Counted from the stretch's first letter, positions 35,350-45,510 are shown. The stretch: 50,207 nucleotides of DNA from Magnetococcales bacterium (GCA_015232405.1 JADFZS010000021.1:1-50207), one strand, 5' to 3'. The notes: generated by a model not told the origin, from the letters alone. Numbers and translations: made by a program.

Positions 35350-35501
35350 GGGTCAAGGGGGATCATCTCCCTTGTGGGTGTGGACAAAGCCCACGGTTTT
35401 GCCTTTGTTTTCAATCCTTTAAATTAAAAAGCGTGGGGGTTTGGGGGCCTACAAGGCCTCCCAAGGTTTTGCTTTTGACTGAATATTTATGATTTGAAAT
35501 T
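35350..35501. repeat. 152-bp repeat, right arm (inverted partner at 34222-34373)
   Basis: This is the reverse complement, with about 21 differences by hand count, of the arm at 34222-34373. The most conserved core is the stretch reading GCGTGGGGGTTTGGGGGCC around 35431-35449. A short hairpin, CAAGGGGGA with a CTCCCTTG partner, lies at its inner end near 35354-35374. With the left arm it encloses the radical SAM gene. Confidence 0.85.
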
Positions 35502-35525
35502 AATAATATCAAAACATACAATCTA

Positions 35526-36620
35526 TTACTCAGGATTATCCTTATACATATCCAAAATCTCTTCAATTTCCGATCTCATACCTGTAAATAGCCGGGCCAG
35601 ATTGGGGTCAAAATGTCCTCCGGCCTCTTGGGATATATATGCAAGGGCATCATCAACCGACCATGCTTTTTTGTATGGCCTAACGGAGATCAACGCTTCA
35701 AAAACATCTCCAACTGCAATCAACCTTCCAGCAAAAGGAATATCCTCACCTTTAAGTCCGTTTGGATAGCCTTCTCCGTTCCATTTTTCATGGTGGGTAA
35801 GAGCCATCTCAGCTCCTAAGTTGAGAATATCGGCACTCTGTTTACCAATTATTTTATGACCGATAATGGGATGTTTTTTTATTACTGCAAACTCTTCTTG
35901 CGTAAGCTTGCCAGGTTTTAAAAGAATTTTATCGGGTATCCCTATTTTTCCGATATCATGCATTGGTGCTGCATGGTTTATCAGCTCAGCCTGGGCCTCT
36001 CCCACCCCAGCTTTTAAAGCCAGTATCTGGGCAAAACAGCTCATTCTGGCAACATGCATTCCGGTTTCATTGTCCCGATATTCAACAGCCCGCCCCAATT
36101 GATTGATAACCTCAATTCTTGTTACTTCCAGCTCAACATTGCGTTTTAAAAGTTGTTCTGTACGCTTGGCAACCTGATCTTCAAGTAGCTTTTTTTGATC
36201 ATCGAGCAACATCCTTTGGGCGTTCATCTCGATATGGGTTTTTACCCGGGCCAGGACAACAGGCTGGCTAACAGGTTTAACGAGATAATCCACCGCACCC
36301 AGATCAAAGCCCTTGGTCTCATCCTCGACACCAGATTTTGCCGTTACAAACAGAATAGGAATATCACGAGTCTGCTCATCCTCTTTTAATGTTTTGCACA
36401 CCTCATAACCATCCATACCTGGCATCATGATATCCAGCAGAATCAAAGATGGTTTATTTGCTGACTTGGCAATCATGATTGCCAACTTGCCATCCTTGGC
36501 AGCCTGGATTTTATAATAAGGGCTTAAAATCCCCTTCATAACATCAATATTTTCTGTTGTATCATCAACAACAAGTATGGTCTTACGGGGTGTTTTTTCT
36601 GGATTATTCATGGTTGTCAC
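35526..36620 (-). CDS. Response regulator with HD-GYP phosphodiesterase domain
   Basis: A 364-residue protein. The REC domain spans about 12-130 with phospho-acceptor Asp in LILLDIMMPGMDG near residue 62 and conserved Lys in DYLVKPVS. A short coiled linker precedes the HD-GYP domain (about 170-350). That domain has HDIGKIGIPDKIL near 216, KKHPIIGHKI near 238, HHEKWNGEGYP near 270 and RPYKKAWS near 312. HD-GYP enzymes degrade c-di-GMP to GMP, and all the motif residues are present, so it is likely active. It is the last gene of a three-gene operon and overlaps the REC-PAS gene by 17 bases. Confidence 0.94.
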   Translation of the reverse strand: MTTMNNPEKTPRKTILVVDDTTENIDVMKGILSPYYKIQAAKDGKLAIMIAKSANKPSLILLDIMMPGMDGYEVCKTLKEDEQTRDIPILFVTAKSGVEDETKGFDLGAVDYLVKPVSQPVVLARVKTHIEMNAQRMLLDDQKKLLEDQVAKRTEQLLKRNVELEVTRIEVINQLGRAVEYRDNETGMHVARMSCFAQILALKAGVGEAQAELINHAAPMHDIGKIGIPDKILLKPGKLTQEEFAVIKKHPIIGHKIIGKQSADILNLGAEMALTHHEKWNGEGYPNGLKGEDIPFAGRLIAVGDVFEALISVRPYKKAWSVDDALAYISQEAGGHFDPNLARLFTGMRSEIEEILDMYKDNPE

Positions 36621-37938
36621 TCTCGTTATTTCCTACAACAACACCAATTATTTCCGGTCTGTTTTGGTATTGATTGATAAATTTTGAAAGAATTATTTTT
36701 CTGTTTTTCCTCGCAGAATCATCAGAAATAATTTCTATCTGTTGCTTGGTGAGGTTACCATCATCTTGATTTAAAAATGCTGTTATTTGTTCTTGTACAT
36801 TTGTGGAGCTACCTTCGATCAACTCCCTTGCCAGATTACTATTGGCAAAATTTTTATCACTATGTGTTTGGGAAAAATTACAGGCTTTGTTGGAGAGTGC
36901 CAGCTGCCCTTGTCCATCAACCATAAAAATTGGTAGAGGTACTGTATCTACCAGCTGTTTTAAGAGCATCTGCTCTTTTACCAGGGCTTTTTCTGCTTTT
37001 TGCCTATCGGTAATATCACGGATAACTCCCACAGTCCCGATATACTGACGGTTTTTATTAGAAGCTAGATTTTCAACTTCACCATAAAGCCCGGTACTGT
37101 TTACCTCCACATTAACAGTCATGGGGTCGATATTTTTAAACTCAACCACCTCGGCAACCTTACCGGTTTTGGTTTTTAAACGAATCTCCAAACCTACCGT
37201 CATCCGCTCTCCTGAACGTCTTTCATCAAAAGCTTTTTGATCGGGTTTTGCCGTTCCTTTGCCAATTCTGGAAATGATGGCATCTAAGCTGGCCTCTTCG
37301 ATATCTTTGATATGTATTATCTCGGTAAAATGTTTACCAATAAGGTCGGACTGGCTATAACCTAGACGTTCAACAGATTTATTCAAAAAGGTAAACATAC
37401 CCTTGGAATCAATTTTATAGACAATATCTGGTATGGTTTGCACCAACCCGACAAACCGCTCCTGGGCAGCGGCAATCTCTTCTAGGCTTGTTGCTAATTG
37501 TTCTTTAGTTTCATATAGCTGGCGAGTTTTTTCCTCTTTTTCATAAAAAAGATTTCGCAACACAATATGGGTATGTACACGGGCTTTTAGGATATGGGCG
37601 TTGATGGGTTTTGTGATATAATCGACAGCTCCTAAATGCAACCCCTCAAGCTCATTTTCATCACCTGTTTTAGCGGTAACAAAGATTATCGGAATATCCT
37701 TTGTGCTCACACTATTTTTTAGCTGACGGCAAACCTCATAGCCATCCATACCGGGCATTTCGATATCCAGTAGAATCAAATCCGGCTGGGGGTCCATTGC
37801 AGCTAGTTGCAGTGCCAGCTTACCATTTATTGCAGGTCTGACTTTATATTCATCGACAAGAATATCTTTTAGGAGGTGTAGATTTTCCGGGCTATCATCA
37901 ACTATTAAAATTGATGGCTTTGCAAACCTGTCACCCAT
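36604..37938 (-). CDS. REC-PAS signalling protein
   Basis: A 444-residue protein starting at ATG 37938, which overlaps the upstream kinase stop by eight bases. A longer frame from 38010 would add only sequence overlapping the kinase. The REC domain is at about 8-125 with LILLDIEMPGMDG near 52 and DYITKPIN near 105. A coiled linker leads to a PAS domain at about 160-310 (FVGLVQTIPDIVYKID, LGYSQSDLIGKHF, GVIRDITDR). A weaker PAS-like segment lies at about 325-435 (LKQLVDTVPLPIFMVD). No output domain is present. It probably relays between the hybrid kinase and the HD-GYP protein encoded on either side. Confidence 0.88.
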   Translation of the reverse strand: MGDRFAKPSILIVDDSPENLHLLKDILVDEYKVRPAINGKLALQLAAMDPQPDLILLDIEMPGMDGYEVCRQLKNSVSTKDIPIIFVTAKTGDENELEGLHLGAVDYITKPINAHILKARVHTHIVLRNLFYEKEEKTRQLYETKEQLATSLEEIAAAQERFVGLVQTIPDIVYKIDSKGMFTFLNKSVERLGYSQSDLIGKHFTEIIHIKDIEEASLDAIISRIGKGTAKPDQKAFDERRSGERMTVGLEIRLKTKTGKVAEVVEFKNIDPMTVNVEVNSTGLYGEVENLASNKNRQYIGTVGVIRDITDRQKAEKALVKEQMLLKQLVDTVPLPIFMVDGQGQLALSNKACNFSQTHSDKNFANSNLARELIEGSSTNVQEQITAFLNQDDGNLTKQQIEIISDDSARKNRKIILSKFINQYQNRPEIIGVVVGNNESDNHE

Positions 37939-40900
37939 TATCAACCTCCAAATTGATGTCCAGGACTTTGCCGCACTCCTGTAATGTTTCGGCTGCTTTG
38001 CCAAAATCATATTGAGAAACCTGTTTTTCCAATTGATCTATCCAACCAACCAAATCTTGTGGTATATGACCTCTGCGTAGTTTTGCAATAGTGTCTTCGG
38101 CTTCTGCATCAAATGATGCTACCTGTTGGGCTATCTCCCTTAAAATAATATTACGTCCCTCAACGGTTTCAATGCTCTCTTGCAGCTCCTCCTTGTTGAC
38201 TACATTATCTTTTTCTTTTTGTATTGCATCCTCTATTACATCACAGGTTTTTTCAAGTTCCAGGGAGACTATTTTTAATAGATTATCTAAATATTCCTGA
38301 TCTGCCTCTCTAATAATTGCACTCTCCAAAGCCTGGGCTTTTTGTTGCAGTTTGTCAGCACCGATGGTTCCTGACACACCTTTTAATGTGTGTGTAGTTC
38401 GTTTTGCCGTGACAAAATCCTTTTTAGATAGAGAGGTTTTTATAACTCTATCTGACTCTCTTTGATTGAGTAAGAATTTTGAGAGAATCACCATATATCT
38501 ATCCAGTTTGCCACCAATACGGGACATGCCAGACTTGGTATCCAAACCGGGTATCTCGGGAGCTATATCCAGTTTTTCGCCATCTTTATTTACAGCATCC
38601 TGATTGGACTTGGCTGGTAGAGCTTTTGGATTTGCTGGTTTTACCCATCTGGCCAATGTAGAGAACATATTGGCAGGATCAATTGGTTTTGAGATATGAT
38701 CCTGCATACCAGCATCAAGGCAAACCTCACGATCTCCAGACATGGTGTTGGCGGTCATGGCAAGAATTGGAAGATTTTTCAAAAGAGGATCTTTGCGCAC
38801 TTCACGGGTGGCTGAAAGACCATCCATTATCGGCATCTGTACATCCATAAGAACACCGTCTAACTGCTCTTTGGATATTATATCTACAGCCTGTTTACCA
38901 TTATCTGCTAAAAGCACAGTAATGTTGGCCTGTTCCAGTAGCTCGTATGCCACCTGCTGGTTTATCTCATTGTCTTCAACCAGCAATATTTTTGCTCCTG
39001 AGAGTACCGCTTCAAAATCCTGGCTCTCTCTAAAGTTAAAGCTGGCTCCATCCACTTTTCCACTACTTTTACCAAACACCTCCATTATGGAATCAAAAAG
39101 CAGACTTTGATCAATTGGCTTTACAAGAAAACCATCAACCTCAGCCTCCTTTGTTGCCCGCCTTACCACATTGTCCTCACCATATGCGGTTGCCATTATC
39201 ACAACAGGATTTTTGTTTAGCCCCAGCTCATAGCGAATTGTTGCAGTAGCAGCAATGCCATCCAACTCTGGCATCATATAATCCATGATAATAAGGTCAA
39301 ACGGATCACCTGCCATGTCGGCCTCTTGCACCAGAACAATGGCATCTTTACCATCAATAGCTTTTGTTACCTTGAAGGTAAAAGAGATCAAATAATCGGC
39401 TATAACATTTCTAGCACTCTCGTTATCGTCGACTATCAAAACCTTCATACCCCGAAGATCTGTGGTGGGTATGAGATTTTTTTCAATTACCCTTGAGCTG
39501 ACACCAAGACGGACATCAAAAATAAATTTAGAACCATGTCCAAGCTCGCTTTCAACCTTGATATCTCCACCCATCAACTCAATTAGACGTTTGGAGATGG
39601 TCAACCCCAACCCTGTGCCACCATATTTTCTGGTAATTGAAGCATCGGCTTGACTGAAAGATTGAAAAAGAGAGGTTTTCTGCTCATCTGTCAGACCGAT
39701 ACCGGTATCCCGAACGGTAAACTGCAAACGGACAAAACCATCACCTTTTTCCAACAGTTCAGTAGCGACGGCTATTTCACCTTTTTCGGTAAATTTAATG
39801 GCGTTGTTGGTCAAGTTGATTAAAATCTGACCCAATCTTAGGGGGTCACCAATCAAGCTTGGGGGAATATCCACCGCTGTCTCCATGAGAAATTCCAACT
39901 TTTTCTCTTGCAGCTTCAACCCCACCATTGAAGCCATGGTTCCAAGCACCTCCTCAAGGGTGAATTCAATGGACTCCATATCCAGACGACCAGCATCGAT
40001 TTTTGAAAAATCGAGAATATCATTTATGATACGCAGCAGTGATGTTGCTGAATTGTGGACCTTGTGAATATAATCTTTTTGTCTGGTTGTCAGCCGTGTC
40101 TGCAGACATAGATGACTAAGGCCGATAATTGCATTCATGGGGGTACGAATTTCATGGCTCATGTTGGCCAAAAAGTCACCCTTGGCCTTGGCTGCAACTT
40201 CTGCTTGTGCCGCTGCACTTTTTAAAGATGTGATATCGGTATAGACAACAACCATACCGTTATCATCCATCTGGTTTTCAGAAATTCTAATCCAACGGCT
40301 GCCGCTAAACTCCTCTTCAAAAATTTCAAGAGGTTTGTCACTTTTAGCACTTTGTTGAAAGGAGATATGGTCACTTGAACTCAACGATTTTGTGTACTGT
40401 CCTCGCATTGAACCTACACGTAAGATTTCACCATATGTGGTTCCTTTATCAATGATATCAGAAACCTTGTCGTGGAGATCATAAAAGGCGGCATTCCACA
40501 TAATCAAGCTATTACTACTATCAAAAATTGCAAAACCATCATGGATGGACTCAAGAGACATGGTTAAAAGCTGTTCGCTCTTTTTCAGCTCTTTATAGGT
40601 CTTGTTTAGTCTCTCTTTATCTTTTTTGCGCTTGGTTATGTCGTGTAATATTCCGGTAAAATAGATTTTGCCACCAATACGAAATTCGCTGACAGAAAGT
40701 TCTAAAGGAAAGCAGACCCCATCTCTTCTTATACCCTCCACCTCACGTATGGAGCCAATGATATTTTTTTTACCAGTTTTTATATACTGTGTTAAAAAAC
40801 CATCATGCCGCTCTTTGTCAGGAGATGGAATCAATATGCTGACATTCTCACCAACCAACAATCCCGGAGGATAACCAAATATATTCTCTAGCGAGGCGTT

Positions 40901-42025
40901 TGCTGATTGTATAATTCCCTTTTGATCAATGGTTATAATTCCATCCAATGCGGTCTGTAATATTGCTCGGTTTTTTTGCTCATTAGCAGCCATTTGATTA
41001 AAGGCATCTCTATTTTTACGATAGAAAACCGAAAAGGCCGCAACGGTAAAAAAGAGAGCCAATAAAAGACCAACAGAAACGGTAACCCGCTCTTTGTTCA
41101 GTCTATCGGTTCTGGCTTCTAAAAGTCCTGAAAGGGTGTTTTCAACTTTTTCGTAGCAAATGGTTGTCGCCTCAATCGCCTCACTACCTTTAGCAAAAAA
41201 ATGCAAGGGTTCAACCCCTTTTACCGAGCCGTTGATTATTGCATCACCCAATTTAAGATATTCAACAGGTTGGTTATCTAGATTTTCAGAAAAACAGTTG
41301 AGTGGTGTGTCTAGTTTTGATGACAACTCCGCCAACAGATGGCGACTTTTATTTACATCATCCAGGCTTTGGCGCATACCACCAACTTTTGCACCAAAGC
41401 TGAATCTATCAAGCTCTTGTTGCAATTCTTTGGATAACAAACCACTACCAACACCCCTTACCTTACCAATTGATTCGACCAGATCTGGCAGACCGTTAAC
41501 AATTAGGTTTATCAATAAAAAAGAGTCCAGCTCATAATCCAAAAGCATGTTGGATCGGGTAGCTACCAACTGACTTATCTCTTGAGCTTGATTTATCAAC
41601 AAAGTGTGTTGTTTAAAAAGTGTGATGTTGGACTCCGCCACCATCTTTTTTGGGACCATGGTTTTTGTTGATTTTCTTAATTTCTCCACCAGTTGGTTGA
41701 TGGTATATCTGTTATCACCATGCTTAGTTAAAAACAGATTAAATTGCTTGTCCAGATCTTTTGCCAAGGTATTGAGGCGGACTTCAATTGTGCTATGATT
41801 GTGCTGGCTTTGTATCTGTCGCAAACCACGAATTTTCTGCATAACAAGAATGATATCATTCAGTTTACCAACTTGATAAAGACCGGACAGCTCTGAGTTT
41901 GTAAATGCAATCTCTTTATCAATACGGGTAAGAACAATTGTCATGGAGGTGACAATGAGAAAAATCGGTAATCCCACTGCTAGCAGATAGTGCCAAAATG
42001 GAATTTTGGTTTTTTTGTTATACAT
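37931..42025 (-). CDS. Hybrid sensor histidine kinase (PAS-PAS-HisKA-HATPase-REC-REC-HPt)
   Basis: A 1364-residue membrane kinase. TM1 is near residues 12-32, and a helical periplasmic sensor (about 33-310, resembling nitrate-sensor-like all-helical domains) is followed by TM2 near 312-334. Two PAS domains lie at about 350-470 and 485-610. HisKA has phospho-His in [13 protein letters not shown] near 625. The HATPase domain is at about 735-850 ([26 protein letters not shown]). Two REC domains follow with Asp in [12 protein letters not shown] near 915 and [13 protein letters not shown] near 1060, then an HPt domain with HTLKGVSG near 1211. It is the first gene of an overlapping operon with the REC-PAS and HD-GYP genes, which are the likely output. 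Confidence 0.93.
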   Translation of the reverse strand: MYNKKTKIPFWHYLLAVGLPIFLIVTSMTIVLTRIDKEIAFTNSELSGLYQVGKLNDIILVMQKIRGLRQIQSQHNHSTIEVRLNTLAKDLDKQFNLFLTKHGDNRYTINQLVEKLRKSTKTMVPKKMVAESNITLFKQHTLLINQAQEISQLVATRSNMLLDYELDSFLLINLIVNGLPDLVESIGKVRGVGSGLLSKELQQELDRFSFGAKVGGMRQSLDDVNKSRHLLAELSSKLDTPLNCFSENLDNQPVEYLKLGDAIINGSVKGVEPLHFFAKGSEAIEATTICYEKVENTLSGLLEARTDRLNKERVTVSVGLLLALFFTVAAFSVFYRKNRDAFNQMAANEQKNRAILQTALDGIITIDQKGIIQSANASLENIFGYPPGLLVGENVSILIPSPDKERHDGFLTQYIKTGKKNIIGSIREVEGIRRDGVCFPLELSVSEFRIGGKIYFTGILHDITKRKKDKERLNKTYKELKKSEQLLTMSLESIHDGFAIFDSSNSLIMWNAAFYDLHDKVSDIIDKGTTYGEILRVGSMRGQYTKSLSSSDHISFQQSAKSDKPLEIFEEEFSGSRWIRISENQMDDNGMVVVYTDITSLKSAAAQAEVAAKAKGDFLANMSHEIRTPMNAIIGLSHLCLQTRLTTRQKDYIHKVHNSATSLLRIINDILDFSKIDAGRLDMESIEFTLEEVLGTMASMVGLKLQEKKLEFLMETAVDIPPSLIGDPLRLGQILINLTNNAIKFTEKGEIAVATELLEKGDGFVRLQFTVRDTGIGLTDEQKTSLFQSFSQADASITRKYGGTGLGLTISKRLIELMGGDIKVESELGHGSKFIFDVRLGVSSRVIEKNLIPTTDLRGMKVLIVDDNESARNVIADYLISFTFKVTKAIDGKDAIVLVQEADMAGDPFDLIIMDYMMPELDGIAATATIRYELGLNKNPVVIMATAYGEDNVVRRATKEAEVDGFLVKPIDQSLLFDSIMEVFGKSSGKVDGASFNFRESQDFEAVLSGAKILLVEDNEINQQVAYELLEQANITVLLADNGKQAVDIISKEQLDGVLMDVQMPIMDGLSATREVRKDPLLKNLPILAMTANTMSGDREVCLDAGMQDHISKPIDPANMFSTLARWVKPANPKALPAKSNQDAVNKDGEKLDIAPEIPGLDTKSGMSRIGGKLDRYMVILSKFLLNQRESDRVIKTSLSKKDFVTAKRTTHTLKGVSGTIGADKLQQKAQALESAIIREADQEYLDNLLKIVSLELEKTCDVIEDAIQKEKDNVVNKEELQESIETVEGRNIILREIAQQVASFDAEAEDTIAKLRRGHIPQDLVGWIDQLEKQVSQYDFGKAAETLQECGKVLDINLEVDNG

Positions 42026-42230
42026 TTTTTAGTGTTTCACTTAATTACGCAGTTTTAGAAATTTGGAATGGTCTGTTGTTTACAAATTTTTAACGGCAAA
42101 AATTGTATTATAGAAGATTGCAGCTGACAATGATCACCCAAAAAAATAGAATAAATTTATTGATATATGGTAGAGAGGAAAACGATAATTTAGCAAGTTT
42201 GTTAAGGAAATATAATCATAAGCAAGGAGT

Positions 42231-42258
42231 TATGTTGGTTTTGACAAAAACCAACATA
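42231..42258. repeat. Perfect 12-bp hairpin, unexplained
   Basis: TATGTTGGTTTT (42231-42242) and AAAACCAACATA (42247-42258) are exact complements around a four-base loop. No T run follows on either strand, so it is unlikely to be a standard terminator. Confidence 0.6.
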
Positions 42259-42492
42259 TCAATTACACCCCTGTTATGGGTTGTTTCACAATTATTTTTA
42301 TTAATAGTTCAAACAAAAAGCTTGATATATCAATAAGTTTTATAGTTTTTGCGGATGGGCCGGATTTTAGGAGATGTTATATTAAAAAAAGAAGGGATTT
42401 CTTGTGGGGATTTTTATCAGTCCGTTAAAATTTGCAACTAGCAATTACAAAAAATAACATATTTTTGGTTTTCATGGATCAAAGGCATAAAC

Positions 42493-42541
42493 AAAAATCC
42501 CCCCCAACCAACAAGATATCATTCAGGTTAATTGGGGGGGG
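42493..42541 (-). terminator. tpx terminator
   Basis: On the minus strand a nine-base stem of CCCCCCCAA (complement of 42532-42540) pairs with TTGGGGGGG (complement of 42499-42507), followed by a T tract (A run at 42493-42497 on +). It begins about ten bases past the tpx stop. Confidence 0.8.
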
Positions 42542-42549
42542 TATGTTTT

Positions 42550-43050
42550 TTAGCCTAGAGCGGCTAGAACTTCATCATAGTTTGGTTCATCAATAATTTC
42601 TGGAACCAGTTGTGTGTAGGTTACGTTACCACTGCCATCAAGAACAACAACTGCCCGGGCAAAAAGTCCAGCCATGGGACCATCAACAATACGCACGCCG
42701 TAGTCTTCACCAAAACCTCTGGCCCGTAGTTCAGATACAGAAACCACATCTTCCAGACCTTCAGCACCACAAAAACGCTTATGGGCAAAAGGAAGGTCAA
42801 GGGATACACATAGAACAACTGTATCGGCTTTTTTTGCTACTTGTTGGTTGAAATAACGCACTGATGCGGCACAAACCGGAGTGTCAATACTGGGGAAAAT
42901 ATTTAGTACAACTGTTTTGCCAGATAGGTCGCCTAGTGAAACATCTGATAAATCAACTTTGGTCAGCTTAAAGTCTGCCCCTTTGCTACCAACAGCAGGT
43001 AGGGAACCACAGGTGTTAATAGAGTTACCTTTCAAGGTAATTTGTGCCAT
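42550..43050 (-). CDS. tpx: Thiol peroxidase (atypical 2-Cys peroxiredoxin)
   Basis: A 166-residue Tpx that reduces peroxides using thioredoxin. The peroxidatic Cys is in IDTPVCAASVR near residue 60, and the resolving Cys is in AHKRFCGAEGLE near residue 94. The family strings LNIFPSIDT, VVLCVSLDLPFAHKRF and DGPMAGLFARAVVVLD are all present. Length and motifs match the Escherichia coli enzyme closely. GGGAG lies about ten bases before the ATG. It is monocistronic, with a terminator immediately after it. Confidence 0.97.
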   Translation of the reverse strand: MAQITLKGNSINTCGSLPAVGSKGADFKLTKVDLSDVSLGDLSGKTVVLNIFPSIDTPVCAASVRYFNQQVAKKADTVVLCVSLDLPFAHKRFCGAEGLEDVVSVSELRARGFGEDYGVRIVDGPMAGLFARAVVVLDGSGNVTYTQLVPEIIDEPNYDEVLAALG

Positions 43051-43166
43051 TGTTATTTTACTCCCAAAATAAAAATATTAAATAAATATGCTCTTAAAGA
43101 ATAGAACTTCGTAATTACAGTTGACGGATTCTAGCTATTCCCAAGCCGAGACGCAATTGTAAATCA

Positions 43167-44264
43167 TCAAAAATGACGACGAGCAAACATTATCTGTATA
43201 ACAAATATGAGTATGGTCACCCCAGCAAGGCCGCCACCCCACTCTATATGCCATACGGAGAGAAATCCAGATAGGTAAAAAAACAGAACTCTAAACAGAC
43301 CCCACCGGGATAGATATGCCTGGGCCGAATCCCGGCTGGCAGTGGGAGCACCGGGCCACCACCACAGAGGCAATAGATGGCTTAAAGCCCCGGTTACCAA
43401 AGGAAAGATAAAAAAACAGAAGAGAAAATAGAGGTTGGAATATTGATTTAATATAATAAGCGCAGTAAAACCACATAGAGCTGCAAAAAGAGAGTATGCA
43501 GCACCAGATAGAGCCTTTATTTGTCCTCTTTTTTCAAAGGCCGATTGCAAAATAGCCAAAAGAGGTATCAGCCAGATGATCCTACCCACTTCGTTGCAAA
43601 AAACGATATCCAAAGCCCCAAGGGCCAAGAACAGAGTACCGATTACGGCATATTTAAGATGTTTTTTTAACCTAAATGCGGTTTTTTCATCTTGATAATG
43701 GGCTACAGTTGGCAAAAATACCTGCAGAGTGCCAACGGTGGTAAGCCCCATAAACCCCATTATATTAAGCTGGCGATGAACATTGCGGAGCGGCCACCAC
43801 CACTCAGGGAAGATCTTGGCTAAAAATATTATTGTTAAACCAATTATCAAAAAAACCAACGCCCCCTGATACCAGCTTAAACCGGGATGGGGAGAACCCA
43901 GACTATTACTACTTTTTTGCCACATCCAGTAGAGTAGCCCACCACAAACAAGAATACCCAGAGGTGCAGCCACAAAAACAAACAGCAAATCCTGACTTAC
44001 CGCGGTAAATGCCATAAAGCCGGTAAACAGGGCCAGATATGGCAAAAAGCAGATCCATCCTGTTGCTGGTGCACTACGGGTCAAGGTTGGGGTGAAGTAG
44101 ATCATGGCCCCCACAATTAGAGGAAACGCCCCCACCGCTAAAACAAGATGGGCCAACTGTGCCATGGATAGAGGATCGGCTTGGGGAGTTATTGCTAGAA
44201 AAAACATCACACAAACCAATGCTATAGTTGCAAGGCGTTGATTGTATTGACCTAGCTTAACCAT
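43167..44264 (-). CDS. Polytopic membrane protein with conserved His, possibly oxidase-subunit-I-like
   Basis: A 365-residue protein with about 11-12 transmembrane helices. Several His sit within or at the edge of helices: LAHLVLAVGAFPL near residue 38, NVHRQLNIMGFMGLTTVGTLQVFLPTVAH near 165-193 (two His), and GALSHLLPLWWWPG near 300. The arrangement recalls heme-copper-oxidase-subunit-I-like membrane proteins, but I cannot confirm heme ligands, and the binuclear-centre motifs of true oxidases are not evident. It is also not an obvious NnrS. It lies between tpx and an FHA gene on the same strand with gaps near 100 bases. Function unknown. Confidence 0.7.
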   Translation of the reverse strand: MVKLGQYNQRLATIALVCVMFFLAITPQADPLSMAQLAHLVLAVGAFPLIVGAMIYFTPTLTRSAPATGWICFLPYLALFTGFMAFTAVSQDLLFVFVAAPLGILVCGGLLYWMWQKSSNSLGSPHPGLSWYQGALVFLIIGLTIIFLAKIFPEWWWPLRNVHRQLNIMGFMGLTTVGTLQVFLPTVAHYQDEKTAFRLKKHLKYAVIGTLFLALGALDIVFCNEVGRIIWLIPLLAILQSAFEKRGQIKALSGAAYSLFAALCGFTALIILNQYSNLYFLFCFFIFPLVTGALSHLLPLWWWPGAPTASRDSAQAYLSRWGLFRVLFFYLSGFLSVWHIEWGGGLAGVTILIFVIQIMFARRHF

Positions 44265-44358
44265 TTTATCCTTTATATTTATCTGTATTTAAAGCAAGAA
44301 ATTGAATTGAAGAGCTGCAGACAGCCACTATTAAAAGTAGTTGATTTGAATGGGAGAG

Positions 44359-45510
44359 TTACTGTTTTTTGTTTAACATTTTATAAAGGGTGCTGGGAAA
44401 GACAAAATTAAATAGAAAACGACCAATTTTCAACTTATCACCCTCACACAAAACAACCTCGATATCCCCAACTTTTTTGCCGTTTATCCAGGAACCGTTG
44501 CGAGAGCTAAAATCGCTATAAAAGTAGTGTCCGGTTCCAGCTATGCGAATTTGCCCATGAAGCCTTGAGATTGAACTATCCAACATGCAGATATCATTTG
44601 TTTCTGAGCGGCCTATTTTCAAGCAATCCTTATCGGTCTCTTTATCTAACTTATGAACAATGGGAAAAATATTACGGGATAGATAATCCAACGCTACTGA
44701 GATCTGCTTATCCCGGCTTTCATTTTTAAAAAGCCTGGTTTCATCTGAGTCATCGCTGTCGATAGCAACTTCCGGCTCTACCATACTACCCTTGAACAGA
44801 GCCTTGCCAACCAGAGCCGGATGGTGAACCAACTTGATGAACATATCCTCTTTACGAAATTTAGCTATCTCTTTTAACATCTTGTAGTCGGCTTTACCAA
44901 GATGGTTTATCAAATCGACGATACCCTGCTGGACATCTAATCCCCGCAGTCGGGCATAGAGTACACCAGGAGAGACAAAAGCAAATAGATAACGCCCAAT
45001 CTGAATTGTCTCATCTTCAGTAATCTCAATATCTTTATTGGACTCTATCTTCTTGCCCTCAATCAAAGTGCCGTTTTTAGAGCCAAGATCGTTAACAAAA
45101 AAACGACCATCACCATCAATACGAATTGAGATATGATCATGGGATACTGAATAGTCTGATATGACTATATTGTTATCATCGTCTTGCCCGGCAAAGATAA
45201 GATCATTTTCAGGGTTGTTAAGTCCTGGTATCAAGGGGAACACCACCTTGGTCAAATCAAATTTATCCTTTTCAGCTGTGGGTTTTATAGTCACTACATG
45301 TTTAAATAGTTTTGTTGACTCCACATCAGTCGGATCATCTTTTAAATTTCCATGTAACACACGAACACCAACAAGAGAGTGATAACGCACCAACTGCACA
45401 AAACGTTGCTCGTTATGCTCTTTAGCCAAATCAAGAAGATCTCTATAGTCCACCCTGCCATTTGGGGACATAAATCTTTGGATGAACTCTTTTTTATCCC
45501 TTGTCGTCAT
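44359..45510 (-). CDS. Duplicated FHA-domain protein
   Basis: A 383-residue cytoplasmic protein built from two repeats, each a helical module followed by an FHA domain. The helical modules are VDYRDLLDLAKEHNEQRFV near residues 20-38 and ADYKMLKEIAKFRKEDMFI near 210-228, both continuing with (L)V..H/P.LVG. FHA 1 (about 100-185) has YSVSHDHIS and DLGSKNGTLIEGKKI. FHA 2 (about 290-375) has IGRSETND, SISRLHGQI and FSSRNGSWINGKKV. FHA domains bind phospho-Thr peptides, and both keep the Ser, His and Asn of the binding site; only FHA 2 keeps the GR. No kinase is nearby. It is divergent from the PilZ gene. Confidence 0.88.
   Translation of the reverse strand: MTTRDKKEFIQRFMSPNGRVDYRDLLDLAKEHNEQRFVQLVRYHSLVGVRVLHGNLKDDPTDVESTKLFKHVVTIKPTAEKDKFDLTKVVFPLIPGLNNPENDLIFAGQDDDNNIVISDYSVSHDHISIRIDGDGRFFVNDLGSKNGTLIEGKKIESNKDIEITEDETIQIGRYLFAFVSPGVLYARLRGLDVQQGIVDLINHLGKADYKMLKEIAKFRKEDMFIKLVHHPALVGKALFKGSMVEPEVAIDSDDSDETRLFKNESRDKQISVALDYLSRNIFPIVHKLDKETDKDCLKIGRSETNDICMLDSSISRLHGQIRIAGTGHYFYSDFSSRNGSWINGKKVGDIEVVLCEGDKLKIGRFLFNFVFPSTLYKMLNKKQ

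Larger units (their letters stand above)
42026..42549. other. Intergenic region between tpx and the hybrid kinase
   Basis: This 524-bp AT-rich region lies upstream of the kinase gene (minus strand) and downstream of tpx. It holds a perfect hairpin at 42231-42258, a 12-base palindrome TTGATATATCAA at 42322-42333 and the tpx terminator at 42493-42541. A short + strand frame at 42232-42336 could encode a 34-residue hydrophobic peptide; I do not annotate it as a gene. Confidence 0.5.

Noticed and set aside
42322..42333. TTGATATATCAA palindrome as an FNR box
   Set aside because: The half-sites are separated by two bases, not four, so it cannot match TTGAT-N4-ATCAA. It may be chance in AT-rich DNA.
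42103..42336. 77-codon + strand frame upstream of the kinase gene
   Set aside because: The front half looks like random AT-rich coding and has no ribosome site. Only the last 34 codons are worth a note, and they are recorded as a finding instead.
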